A stretch of DNA of 64,000 nucleotides from Sapria himalayana. Lineage: Eukaryota; Streptophyta; Magnoliopsida; Malpighiales; Rafflesiaceae. Positions within the stretch are counted from its first letter, which is position 1; each line of letters begins with the position of its first letter. Location: NCBI GenBank assembly GCA_029783825.1, contig JAREIK010000500.1:1026001-1090000 (forward strand). Reading direction: 5' to 3'. Under the pieces are notes generated by a model. It searched no databases. It saw only the letters and a list, made by a program, of their open reading frames with translations, and had not been told where the DNA came from. The position numbers and the translations under genes are program-made. Positions 37,960 through 48,460 of this stretch are shown here, piece after piece.

Positions 37960-38640
37960 TACTAATCCATTTGAATCTAAAATAGCAATCTCCCCTGACA
38001 TTCTTCTCTTTCTTTTTGATCATCAAACTTCTTCAATAGGACTTCTATATTTGCTACAATGATAGTGAACCTAACTCTAATACTTCTGCTTGACTTCTCC
38101 TAAATGAACAGTGCTTTGGAGTTTGATAGCTATTTTTTTGCTAGCTCTTCAAAATTAATAATATGCCTCCTCTAGCACTTTATTCATAATAGATCCTTTA
38201 GTGAGCATATCAACTATATACCTTATCATATAGTTTATCCTATTGTAGAAGGTTTGGGCTTGGATCCATAACTAAAAACTATGTTGAGGATATCTCCTTA
38301 GAAACTCATTAAAATGATTCCAAATATCATATAAGTTATCATGCTCCATTTACCTAAATTAACTTATTTTACGTTGAAATTGAGAAGTAATATGCAAAGA
38401 GAAAAATTTAGTGAGGAAAATACTCATCAATTCATCCCAACTCTCAATGGCCATCCTAGTAAATATTTTAATAAACTTAATTCGTTACGACTAAATGAAA
38501 ATTAAAATAATCATAATCATATTGCATTAATGCCAACTCTATTCATCTTCATCATTTTATATAGCTCCAAAGATAATCTGACATGTCCATAAGGATATTA
38601 TAATGCCCTTCCACTAAAATTGGTAATATTGAACTATGAC
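37960..38640 (-). pseudogene. Gypsy gag core remnant (minus strand)
   Basis: The minus strand reads ESWDELMSIFLTKFFSL, then NLYDIWNHFNEFLRRYP, QTFYNRINY and later EEAYYxFEELA. This is the conserved retrotransposon gag core. It is the inverted partner of the gag at 22690-24120. Stops are scattered. The 5' LTR of this minus copy is not found to its right. Confidence 0.8.
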
Positions 38641-38900
38641 ACTCCAATCCTTAGGGGGGTCTCATCTATTCCATCACACAACAAAATGTGCAATAAAATA
38701 AAATTTTCCCAAATCTCACGTACACTTTTTTTTATTTGTTCAACGGAATAAAAACACATAATATATTATTCAAACCACAACCGACTTCCTACACATGTAC
38801 AATCCCGCATGTGAGTCTATCATCTATCCTATACTTGTACCTGAAAGGGGTCCCACAACGGAGTGAACAAAGCTCAGTATAGATAAACTTCTATAGGGCT
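38641..38900. other. Unassigned short stretch
   Basis: Slightly more GC than its surroundings, with the phrase GGGGTCCCACAACGGAGTGAACAAAG-like near 38848. No gene or terminal repeat recognised. Confidence 0.4.
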
Positions 38901-38926
38901 ACTCCCTGGCAATAAAAGAAAATATC

Positions 38927-38958
38927 AATTTAGCTAGGGATTAATCCCTAGCTAAATT
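38927..38958. repeat. Perfect 32-bp palindrome
   Basis: A 32-base perfect inverted repeat centred on TTAA at about 38941-38944, with arms containing TAGCTAGGGA and TCCCTAGCTA. It stands at the left end of the 50-bp array and shares its TAGCTA word. Confidence 0.95.
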
Positions 38959-39039
38959 ACGAGGGATTAGCTAGGGAATAGTAATGGGTTTATGCTTTTT
39001 CTTTAAAAAAAGAAACGTATAGCGATGGAAAATTTTCAT

Positions 39040-39390
39040 AAATTCTGCTCAAGAAAAGTGGGAAATTTAGTAATAGATTTACGGAATATCTCTCGCTAAT
39101 AAAAGCCTGAAATTAGCGAAAGATTTAGCGATGAATTTTTCCTAGCTAATAAAATCCATAAATTAGCAACCGATTTAGCTAGAAAATTTTCCTAGTAAAT
39201 AAATTCCTTGATTTAGCGACGGATTTTCCTTAGCTAATAAAATTCATAATTTAGCGACAGATTTAGCGATGGATTTTTTTCTAGCTAATGGAATCTATAA
39301 TTTAGTGACGGATTTAGCGAAAGATTTTCCCTAGCTAATAAAATCCATAATTTAGTGAAGGATTTAGCAATGGATTTTCCCTAGCTAACT
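39040..39390 (+). repeat. 50-bp tandem array, CACTA-like subterminal motif
   Basis: Six to seven copies of a unit with TTTAGCGACGGATTTAGCGA, then TTTTCCCTAGCTAATAAAAT. The CTAGCTAAT word recurs at about 39093, 39142, 39191, 39230, 39281, 39331 and 39381, so the period is 50 bp with one 39-bp variant lacking one of the two AGCGA words. TTAGCGACGG repeats are common in the subterminal regions of CACTA DNA transposons; that assignment is inference. Confidence 0.85.
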
Positions 39391-39690
39391 GTCGATTCGT
39401 GAACAAAGGCCCGGCTCGATCCATACTTCGGGCGGTGTCATCCGGTTGTCAGGTCTAGTTTTGCTAGTTGTGGCAGCCACACCAAACCACAGGCTTTGGA
39501 TTCTGCCTTCTGCTACTGTAATATAATTGATTTTTTTGTTCTGTGCAACCCTCGTATCATCAATAAATTTTATGTAAATCGATAGCAAATGAAATTTACC
39601 ACTGTTTGTTCTTATTTCTCTTTAGCTTTGTCAACCATTTGCTTTTTAATATACTTGATAAATATTTTATCCGGTCATTCTTTATTGTTG

Positions 39691-40010
39691 GTACTTGATA
39701 GCCGCAAGGAGACTACATCGAGCTGCACAGGAAGAGGCATGGATACCTCTTCAACCACTTTGAGCGGAAGCGCAAGAAGGATGCTCGTGAAGTACACAAG
39801 CTATCCAAGAGTGCTCGAAAGGTTTATTTGCATTTTTGATATCCTAGTTTGAATTATAAACCATGATGCGTGGATCTTTTGGGGGCTTGAATTATTCTTA
39901 GTGATATTTTTTTTGATATGAATGGCCACAAACATTGGGTATTAAAGGTAAGATGTTGGCTAAGAAGAACTACGCTGAAAAGGTCCTAATGAAGAAAACA
40001 TAAGTATTCG
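39691..40010 (+). pseudogene. NSA2: NSA2 ribosome-biogenesis gene fragment, non-functional
   Basis: Two exon remnants of NSA2, a conserved nucleolar protein for 60S subunit maturation. The first (about 39702-39821) reads [18 protein letters not shown], then [20 protein letters not shown]. The second (about 39943-40002) reads TLGIKGKMLAKKNYAEKV then LMKKT, with a short intron (from GTTTAT at 39822) still between them. Three features normally needed for expression are damaged: the ATG before CCGCAAGGA is now TAG; the acceptor before ACATTGGG ends CAA instead of CAG; and the donor after AAAAC reads ATAAGT instead of GTAAGT. The remaining exons (about three quarters of the usual ~260 residues) are absent. 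The retained intron shows a DNA-level copy, not a reverse-transcribed one. Confidence 0.85.
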
Positions 40011-40629
40011 ATCCCTAACATGTTCATTTATTGTAATAGGAATTAATTCTGCTAGAATCCGTGCAGTGGAAAAATGCATTTAGGGTTACTATTATTCAAT
40101 TGCAAACCAAATGTCTTAAATTTTTAGCAGTCAAACACATGAAAAAAATCAGCCAACAATAATCACAATGTTTCAAACAAATGTCATACATAGTTGATGT
40201 ATTCTAGATTGCATGAGGTGGCAAAGAAATGTAATTATGGAATTTATAAGATGTTTCATCAGATTGTGTAGGGAAAGAATCATAATGAAGTAGCTATTTC
40301 TTTGAAAAACATTGTAGTGTAACTTGGTTCTAATAATGCACCTCACTCATGTTCATTGCATCTATTGGATATATTTATTGAATTATTGTTAAAATTGGGT
40401 ATGAGACACCTAGAAGCATATATGGGATTTTTTTTGTAGTGTGCTCAAGTGCACGTAAAACATCATGCATATATATCAACACCCATTCAAGTACAATGTT
40501 TACATGAATACAATTATGGATGAAATATTTATATGCTCATATCCTGATTCCCATCGACTCCCTCACACATGTCGAAGCTAGGTATGAGATATTATATATA
40601 GATGTAGATATATATATATATATATAGTA
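40011..40629. other. Unassigned AT-rich DNA with possible CACTA-type end
   Basis: At 40424-40441 the sequence reads GGGATTTTTTTTGTAGTG, the reverse of a CACTACAAAAAAAA end. No convincing partner with a 3-bp duplication was found on the left (a weak match lies near 38905). 40500-40629 probably continues the chromovirus LTR that the copia element at 40635 interrupted. Confidence 0.35.
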
Positions 40630-40634
40630 TGTAT

Positions 40635-40854
40635 TATTATAAAATAAAACTAGAAAGATTGAAAATTCAAAAGTAAAGCAATAAATTACATCAGGAAATA
40701 AAATACATTCAAAAGAAAATGAGAAATTGGAATACATGGGAATGAATTTCAAAGAAATAGAAAAGTCTTTTATATATGAAAAAGTTTGGAAATCTCCAAA
40801 CAATTTTCCAATGTGGGCAAGGTGATTTTCACCTACCCCCATATTAAAATAATA
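40635..40854 (-). repeat. 3' LTR of the copia element
   Basis: 220 bp; both ends mutated from TG/CA to TA/TA (minus orientation). A clear partner to 45012-45245 with a deletion of about 15 bp relative to it. Confidence 0.93.
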
Positions 40855-40870
40855 TTCTCCCACTTGAAAA

Positions 40871-42609
40871 TCACTTTCTTTGCTTGTCAATACTTGCTTC
40901 TAATCTTGTTAAGCCACATGAAGTTCTACACCATTCAAACTTATCATTGTTGATCGGTTTGGTTAAAACATCCACTATGTTTTCTTCGGTATCAATCTTT
41001 TGCAAATCCACACTTCCTTCTTCTACTTTCTCTTGTACAAAATGATATTGTACCCTGATGTGTTTTGTCTTGGAGTGAAATACTAGATTTCTTGCTAAGT
41101 GTAGAGCACTTTGACTATCACAAAATAAAGTAACCTTATCTTGTTTATATCCAAGATCTTCCAACAGTATTTGCAACCAGATTACTTCTTTACAGGCTTG
41201 TGTAGCTGCAACATATTCTGCTTCTGTCGTAGAAGTAGATACAATAGGCTGCAATTTCGAAACCCAACTTACAGCTCCTCAAGCAATAGAAAAAACATAA
41301 CCTGTGGTAGACTTGTTATTATCAACATTTCCAGCATAGTCTGCATCAACATAACCTTTGACAATAAGATCTGAACTTCCATAGCATATTGTAGTATTTG
41401 AGGTTCCTTTCAGATATCTGAAAATCCTCTTCACAGTACTCCGATATTCTAAGCCCGGATTTGCCATGAATCGACTAACCATTCCCACTGCTTGTGCAAT
41501 ATCTGGTCTTGTACAAATCATTACAAACATTAAACTTCCCACTACTGATGCATACGGTACTCGAGACATCTTCATCCTCTCTTCTTCTGAGCTATGACAC
41601 ATACTTAAGGATAATTTGAAATTAATATGAAGAGGGGTAGAAATTGGCTTACTATCTTGCATGTTGAAGTGACGCAATATTTTGTTAAAATAATTGTGCT
41701 GAGAAAGCCAAATCTTCTTATTATTTCTATCTCGGTAAATCTGCATCCCTAGAATCTTGTTTGCTAGTCCCAAGTCCTTCATATCAAATTCCCTAGCCAA
41801 CTGTACCTTGAATTCTTGGATTCGACATTTGTTTGGGACTGCTACCAACATGTCATCCACATATAATAGTAAAATGATGAAATCATTTTCTTCAAACCTT
41901 TTGTAGTATGTACAATGGTCTGAACTGAGTCTATTATATCCAAGGCTCATGATGAAAAAATCAAATCTCTTATACCAACACCTCGGTGCTTGTTTCAAAC
42001 TGTATAGAGATTTGTTCAACTTACAAACCAAGTTCTCCTTACCAATTTCAACAAATCATTCTGGCTGGAATATATAAATTTCTTCTTCAATTTCTCCATG
42101 AAGAAAAACAGTTTTAACATCTAACTGCTCCAAATGCAAATCAAGTGTAGCACATAGAGTCATTACTACTCTAATTATTGTAAGACGAACCACCGGAGAA
42201 AAAATTTCATTGAAGTCAATACCTTCTTTCTGAGCATACCCCTTTATCACCAATCTTGCACGATATCATTCTACTTGATCATTGCTATCCCGCTTTATCT
42301 TGTAAACTCATTTGTTGCCAATAGCTTTTCTTCCGACTGGTAACAGTACTAGCTTCCAAGTCTTGTTCTTGTGTAGAGCTTCAATTTCTTCCACCATTGC
42401 TGTCATCCACAGAGATGCATCTGAATTATTTGAAGCTTCTTGAAATGTTGAAGGTTTCCATCTTCTGTTAGGAGACAATATGTAATGTTACTCTCCGTAA
42501 CATACTCTAAGTGCCAAGCTGGTGGTCTTTTATTACGAATTGGCCGACTAACCCCTTGAGCCTCAGACACGACTTGTTCTTGTGATTCAAGCTCTAATTC
42601 TTTCTCCAT
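40871..42609 (-). pseudogene. Copia reverse transcriptase and RNase H
   Basis: In order on the minus strand: the linker with PIRNKRPPAWHLEYV (42540); RT N-terminal FNEIFSPVVRLTIIRVV and LEQLDVKTVFLHGEIEEEIY (42060-42220); KSLYSLKQAPRCWYKRFD; the catalytic LLLYVDDMLV (about 41860); and RNase H with TEAEYVAATQACKEVIWL, LFCDSQSALHLA and KTKHIRVQYHFV. A frameshift lies between 42403 and 42253; single stops occur near 42055, 41278 and 40871. The YVDD site and the RNase H acidic residues remain. Confidence 0.92.
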
Positions 42610-42801
42610 TGACTTTGGAACATCTTGTATCTGATCATTTTCTACATGAACAGTGGTAGTTTCTGAAACTTCTTTAAATGTGCTATAATCTTCAATTTTT
42701 TTTTAAAAATTACATCTCTGCTGATAATTACCTTGTGGTCAGTGGGTTCTCATAGGCGATACCCCTTTACTCCTTCAGCATACCCTAAGAATATGCATTT
42801 T

Positions 42802-43863
42802 CTAGATTTTGGATCCAGCTTTGCTCTTTCTTGAGTTTTGTACATTACATATAGGACATCCAAAATAATGTAAAGTAGAGTAGTCTACTGGCTTACCCGT
42901 CCACATCTCCATCGGTGCCTTTAAATCAATCGATGTTGATGGCGATCGATTTATCACATAGCATGCAGTTTTTGCTGCTTCCGCCCAAAAGGACTTGGGT
43001 AGTCTTGCAGTTGTTAATATTGCTCTCATTCTTTCTGCAAGAGTTCTGTTCAACCATTCTGCTACTCCATTTTGTTGTGGCGTGTATGTGACTGTGAACT
43101 ATCATTTGATACCTTCTTGCTTACAAAAAACAAGAAATTCACCAACTGTATACTCACTTTCATTATCTGTCCGCAAACACTTAATTCTTTTCTCAGATTC
43201 AAGTTCCACCCAAGCTTTGAATTCTTTAAAAGTTAAAAATACATCTGACTTTTTCTTGATTGGATATACCCAACATCTCCTTGAATAATCATCAATGAAG
43301 GATACAAAATATTTTGCTCCTCCATAAGATATTTCAGGTGATTCCCATACATCCGAATATATCAAGTCTAGCGTATTTTTACTTCTTACATTTGATCTTT
43401 TAAATGCCAATCTATTCTGCTTACTAGTAACACAATGCTCACAAAAAGGTAAATTTACTGTTTTGAGCCCCGGAAGTAACTTTTTATTAGAGAGAATCTT
43501 CAAACCTTGTTCTGACATGTGACATAGTTTAAGATACCATATCATTGTTGATTCTTCTTCCTTAGTAATTGATGCAACACATGCATCTGCTTCATGTACT
43601 GTTTCTCCTTTAAGCATGAATAAATTTTTCGTGATTTTTTCTCCCTTCATTACCACGAGTGAACCTCTCACAATTTTTATCATCTCATTTTCAATATGAG
43701 TTTTGCATCCAAGACTATCTATTTGTCCCAAAGACAATAGATTTTTCTTCAAGTCAATCACATGTCGTACATCTTGAATGGTACGAATCATACCATCAAA
43801 CATTATAATTTTGATAGTACCCACACCAATAATTTTCAAAGTATGATCATCACCCATGTACAC
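42802..43863 (-). pseudogene. Copia integrase
   Basis: The frame carries the pre-integrase zinc-binding segment (WYLKLCHMSEQG, FCEHCVTSKQ), and the catalytic core with Asp in DLIYSDVW and SFIDDYSRRCWVYPIKKK and the second catalytic Asp in CLRTDNESEY. Two adjacent stops (TGA TAG at about 43099-43104) follow KQEGIK. The same frame then resumes with TYTPQQNGVAEWLNRT, containing the third catalytic Glu, and continues AERMRAILTTARLPKSFW. It inserts retroelement DNA in intact relatives; here it cannot be made whole. Confidence 0.9.
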
Positions 43864-44811
43864 TGACCCACCTGAGATTGGTTCATATTTTTGAAATCAA
43901 TCTTTCCGAGAAGTCATATGCCACGATGCTCCTAAGTCTAGCAACCATACATCACTAAACTATTTTTTACTTTCAACTATTGTTGTTACCTCACTATACA
44001 AAATATTATCTTCATCATTGATGCTTGCAACATTCCATTGTGTCTTAGATAACTCATCATCTATATTTCTTTTCTTAAACCAACAATCTCTTTTTAAGTG
44101 TCTTTTCTTACCACAGTTATAACATTTAATATTTTTCTTACTTCGAGATTTTGATCTACCATAATTCTGACTCCCACTGGGGCCACGCTTCGTTGATCTC
44201 CCTCGTATCATCGTCAAAGCATCTATTTGTTGTGCATTTACATATCTATCCTCTTTGTTTTTACGTCTATTTTCTTCTTCTAAGATGACAGAGGTAATAT
44301 TATTAAAAATTAAACTATCAGTCAATGCACCATTCGTTAGATTGATGATGAGTTGATCATACGAATCAGGTAAACTCTGAAGTAAAATCTCAGCACATTC
44401 AACTTCTTCTATCTTATGACCCAACGTAGTAAGTTGCAAAAATAAAGTATTCAGAGTATTGATATGATCGGTTACCGTAACAGATTCTATCATTCGTAAA
44501 GTGTACGGTCTTCTTTTTAAGAAGATCTTGTTGTGAAGTGACTTTGCCTCATACAACCTTGTGTGAGTATCCCAAATTTCTTTTGCCGTATTCTTTTCTG
44601 CCACACTCGATAATACTCCATCAGCAAGTGCCAAATGCAGGTCAGCTACTGCATTACTATCCATCTCATTCCGCTTGTTGTCAGGAATTCTGGTGAGCCT
44701 TTTTCCAATTGCATCTAAGCAATTATCCTTCCTCAAAATTGCCTTAATTTTCATTTTCTACAATGAAAAATTACTTCCATTGAATTTTTCTATTTCAAAT
44801 TTTGCTGTCAT
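43864..44811 (-). pseudogene. Copia gag and protease start
   Basis: Likely start ATG at 44809-44811 (MTAKFEIEKFNGSNFSL). A TAG then replaces the family's usual Trp, and the open frame continues from 44754 to 43960. Within it are the gag core (AVADLHLALADGVLSSV, LYEAKSLHNKIFLKRR, LLQSLPDSYDQLI) and a CCHC zinc knuckle CYNCGKKRHLKRDC (about 44080-44125), which binds RNA in this family. After a stop at about 43960 the same frame gives the protease site LDLGASWHMT (about 43895-43925), with the catalytic Asp kept, then another stop where Trp is usual. In-frame stops rather than indels mark the decay. Confidence 0.9.
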
Positions 44812-45011
44812 GTTTCACTTTTACAGTGAACAGTAACCGAGAATAATAATAACAATTTGTGTTATTACACTAAAAATGTTCACAGGTAAGTGGAGGGGCG
44901 CAATTACCCTCTTAAATACCACAAACCTTGAGGCTATTATCGCCCTTTTGACAGAACTTTTCTAAAATACACTAACTACAAAAGTTACTAACTAACCTCA
45001 TCTGATACCAC

Positions 45012-45245
45012 TCTTATAAAATAAAACTAAACCCATAATAATTTAAAAGATAGAAAATTCAAAAGTAAAGCAATAAATTACATTAGGAAATAAAATACAT
45101 TCAAAAGAAATGAGAAATTGGAATACATGGGAATTAATTTCAAAGAAATAGAAAAGTTCTTTATATAGGAAAAAGTTTGGAAATCTCCAAACAATTTTCC
45201 AATATGGGCAATGTGATTTTCACCTACCCCCATATTAAAATAACA
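45012..45245 (-). repeat. 5' LTR of the copia element
   Basis: 234 bp; starts TGTTATTTTAATATGG on the minus strand and ends one base before the primer-binding site TGGTATCAGA (45001-45010). Confidence 0.93.
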
Positions 45246-45250
45246 TGTAT

Positions 45251-46439
45251 GTATGTATATGTGAAAATATTCAGAAAAATATGAACCTCCTCCAAAAAAA
45301 TATTTGATATTCTCCAAACAAAATATACTTTTATTGGACATATTCCGAGAAATATGGACCTCCTCCGAAAATCCAAATTAAACATTTTCTGATAAAATAT
45401 TTTATTTCCTTGGATATTTTTTAAAAACCACCACATAACTCAGCTTGGACAGTGTCCCAATTCAAGTTCGTATATTAATATTAGTCATGCTCCTGAAAAA
45501 ATTATCACGCAACTTAGTCTTGATATATTCCCAATTCGAGTTCACAAAATATATTTCATTATATATTTATATGTATATATATATATAATGTACCCACCCA
45601 TTTATTTGAAATGTTACTATGCATATGAAATACAAATATGTCATTTATGATTAAATAATGTTCCAGACATAATTATAACTATCAAAACTTAATACACGCT
45701 GTAATATATTTTACTAAATGAAACACGAAAGCTTTTTACCAATTAACTATTTCCAATTAAATTCCTAAATAGTTTGAATTGAAATATAAACCATGATTAT
45801 TTATGGCATTTAAATAGAAAGAAACTCCAATAGAAGAAAACTACCGCCTCTCAGAATATTTCATAAAAACTTTATAAAATTGATATCAAATTGAAGCTCT
45901 CGTCGCATAGAGCAACTTTTGTTCTTGGATTATTCTATTCCGACTCTAGAATAATCAATTATTATCAAAAAAAATCAACGAACCTTTTATTTTTTTTCTG
46001 CATTGTCTTTCTCTCACCCGATTAGTTTTTTTCTGTCACTTTATTTTCCTGATTCCTATAATTTTTTTATTTATTATTTTATTAAAATAATATAAAAAAA
46101 CTTATTATTTATTTTTTTTCTTTTGATGCATGGACCATGCATAGTGTAGCCACATCGCTAACGTCGTGGTGTGGTCTTCTTTTTTTTTTAATTTCCTGAT
46201 TATTATCATAATAATTAGATAAATTTTAAAAAAAATAACTAAATTTTGACTTCCTTAAAATTTGATGAAATTTGTCACTATAGCTATATTTTTTAAAATG
46301 AATTCAATGAAAAAATTCATTTTATCATCAGGAGTCTAAAATTTTCAGCTTATTTTTATTATTACAAAATTACTATTTTTCTCATTTTTCCAGAAAAATC
46401 ATATTATTTATTTATTCATTTTTTTTGCTGGATTTCACA
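45251..46439 (-). repeat. 3' LTR of the chromovirus remnant
   Basis: Homologous to 48461-49588: shared blocks include GACAKTGTCCCAATTC, AGTTCGYATATTAATATT, CATGCTCCTGAAAAAA and a common end GATTTCACA (minus start TGTGAAATC). The copia element at 40635-45245 inserted into its left part, so its true left end lies left of 40635, probably near 40500. Confidence 0.75.
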
Positions 46440-46554
46440 TACTCTAATCCTTAAAGAATTTTGTCCTAGAATTCTCAGAGATACTTTTTTACAATTATAA
46501 GCATACCCTAGAGTTAAATAATGATAAAATTACTAAAACACGTACTTTCATATT

Positions 46555-47760
46555 CAAATAAAAAAGGATAAGCAACAATATCATATTTTCACATTCTCAT
46601 GTTGCTTCTTATATTCTTTGATATTGTCATATCACTTTTATCAGCCTCACAGTCTTGTATTGTAAAACTTCGTATTGAGTATCAATGATATTCACTAGCA
46701 TTTCTTTAAATATTTCATTTGCATCAATAATAAGTTCACACTAATCCATTTCATGAGTTAGATCAGAAATTAATTTATTAAGCACAAAGACGTGAAATAT
46801 CTCATGAACACTATATAGTTGTGGTGGTAATGCCAAATGATAAGCAGTCAATCTCACTTTCTCGAGTATCTCAAAAGGCCTAATATATCTTGGCGATAGC
46901 TTTCCATGCTTGGCAAATCTGATTACTCCTCTTTTTGCATTACTTTCAAGAAAATATGATCTCCCACCTCTAATTTTAGAGGTCATCGTTATCTATTAGC
47001 ATAACTTTTCTATTGACTTTGAACTGTAAGATGATGTTCTCGTATCAAATTTAATTTTTCTGGTGTATCTCTAATCACATCTGGATCCATGATGGATATA
47101 TTTTCCACCTTAGTCCAGTAAATTAGAGATCGACATGGCCTTCCTTATAATGCTTCATATTGTGCCATTTAGATTGCCTGATAACTATTGTTATAGGCAA
47201 ACTCGTCCAAAGGTAGATGTTCTTCCCAGCTACTCTTGAAATCTAAACATGCTCATAGCATATCTTACAAAACTTGTGTGGTCCTTTTCGATTGACCATC
47301 TATCTATTTGTGGATGAAAAGTAGTACTCATTAACAACTATGTTCCCATTACTTTCTACAAACTCTTCCAAAATGAGTCATAAATCTGGGATCTCTGTCT
47401 GATAAATAGATACTAGCACTCCATGTAATAGAACATTTTCTCATACTGAAAACCTGCACAATTCCTCTCGTGTGAAGGTCATCCGTATTACCAAAAAATG
47501 TGTTAACTTTGTAAGCCGATCCACAATCACCCACACAGCATCATGTTTTCATAATGTCTTTGGCAAGTTAGTCACAAAATCTATCGTGATATGCTCTCAT
47601 TTTAATTTCGCTATCTCCAAAGGTTTGAGTAATTCTCTTTGCTTCTGATGCTCAGCCTTTATCTGTTGACATGTGAGGCATCGTCGAATAAAATCCCCAA
47701 TGTGTCTCTTCATCCCATTCTAGTAATACTGGTGACGAAAATCAGTATACATCTTTGTTC
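46555..47760 (-). pseudogene. Chromovirus integrase with chromodomain-like tail
   Basis: The minus strand gives the zinc-finger end (HIGDFIRRCLTCQQIKAEHQ, about 47650-47715), a core segment with the catalytic-type SDRDPRF (about 47370-47395), and then the C-terminal GKLSPRYIRPFEILEKV, AYHLALPPQL and VHEIFHVFVLNKLISD (46750-46905). Beyond the stop at 46741 the minus strand continues with VNIIDTQYEVLQYKTVRLIKV and an EAT*E motif (Trp replaced by stop), matching the chromodomain-like tail of Tekay/Del-type chromoviruses that directs integration to heterochromatin. Frameshifts and stops make it dead. Confidence 0.8.
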
Positions 47761-48460
47761 CACCAGGATGCACCATAAAATAAAAACAGTGAAATTCTCT
47801 AAGAATCTTCTCTTTCAATTCTACTATCTAGGGAACCACAAATCATCTCATAAACTAAAGACTAACATTTATATGAACAGCTCAACCATCAACTCATGTA
47901 CCAACCTCTACTTGGTTCTTTATAAATAATATTTTTACATTTTGTTTCTAAATTTAAATCACATTATTTAACCAGGAAGGTATGGATACTAAACTCCTAA
48001 TAACACTCTGACTTTGATTACTATATTATAAGCTGAATCATCCCACAGTCTCAAGAATATCCCATTCCCATTAAGTTATTAGCTAGTGCATCTCGTGACT
48101 TCTGACTAGGTACATCAGTCATCACATTTGCCTTACCTAGATAATATTGCAAAGTAAAATCATAATCTTCTAGATACTACATCCAATCACACTATCTCAT
48201 GTTAAGGTCATGTTGTGTAAAGATATATTTCAGACTTTTGTGGTCTGAATATACTTCAAATTGCTTTCCATAGAAATAGTTGTGCCATATTTTTAAAGTA
48301 AAGACTTTAGCCACCAACTCTATATCATGTATGGGATAATTCCGCTCATGATTCTTTAACTATCTTGAACCATAAGCTACAACTTTCTCAGATTGTATCA
48401 AAACACATCCCAACCCAATTTTTGAGGCATCACAATACACTGTATAATTTTGTCCCCCAT
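47761..48460 (-). pseudogene. Chromovirus RNase H remnant
   Basis: The minus-strand reading contains YTVYCDASKIGLGCVLIQ, then [37 protein letters not shown] and YLEDYDFTLQYYLGKANV. This is the gypsy RNase H with its DAS, E and SDH-type acidic residues. Several Trp codons are now stops. It joins abruptly at 48461 to LTR sequence, so reverse transcriptase, protease and gag were deleted. Confidence 0.85.

Larger units (their letters stand above)
40635..45245 (-). mobile_element. Ty1-copia retrotransposon with both LTRs, 4611 bp
   Basis: Best-preserved element in the window. LTRs 45012-45245 (5') and 40635-40854 (3') bound a gag-pol region read on the minus strand. A 5-bp duplication tgtat lies at 40630-40634 and 45246-45250. 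The primer-binding site, TGGTATCAGA in minus orientation (45001-45010), matches the initiator-Met tRNA end. A polypurine tract (AAGTGGGAGAA, minus) abuts the 3' LTR at 40855-40865. The order gag, protease, integrase, RT, RNase H is copia. The LTRs differ by several substitutions and one indel of about 15 bp, and the coding frame has stops and one frameshift, so it is not recent and not autonomous. Confidence 0.95.

Noticed and set aside
39385..39588. Minus-strand frame upstream of the NSA2 fragment
   Set aside because: No similarity recognised. The region is more likely 5' flank or intron carried with the NSA2 fragment.
40424..40441. Certain CACTA terminus
   Set aside because: Only one good end was found and no 3-bp duplication, so it is kept as a hypothesis and not called as an element.
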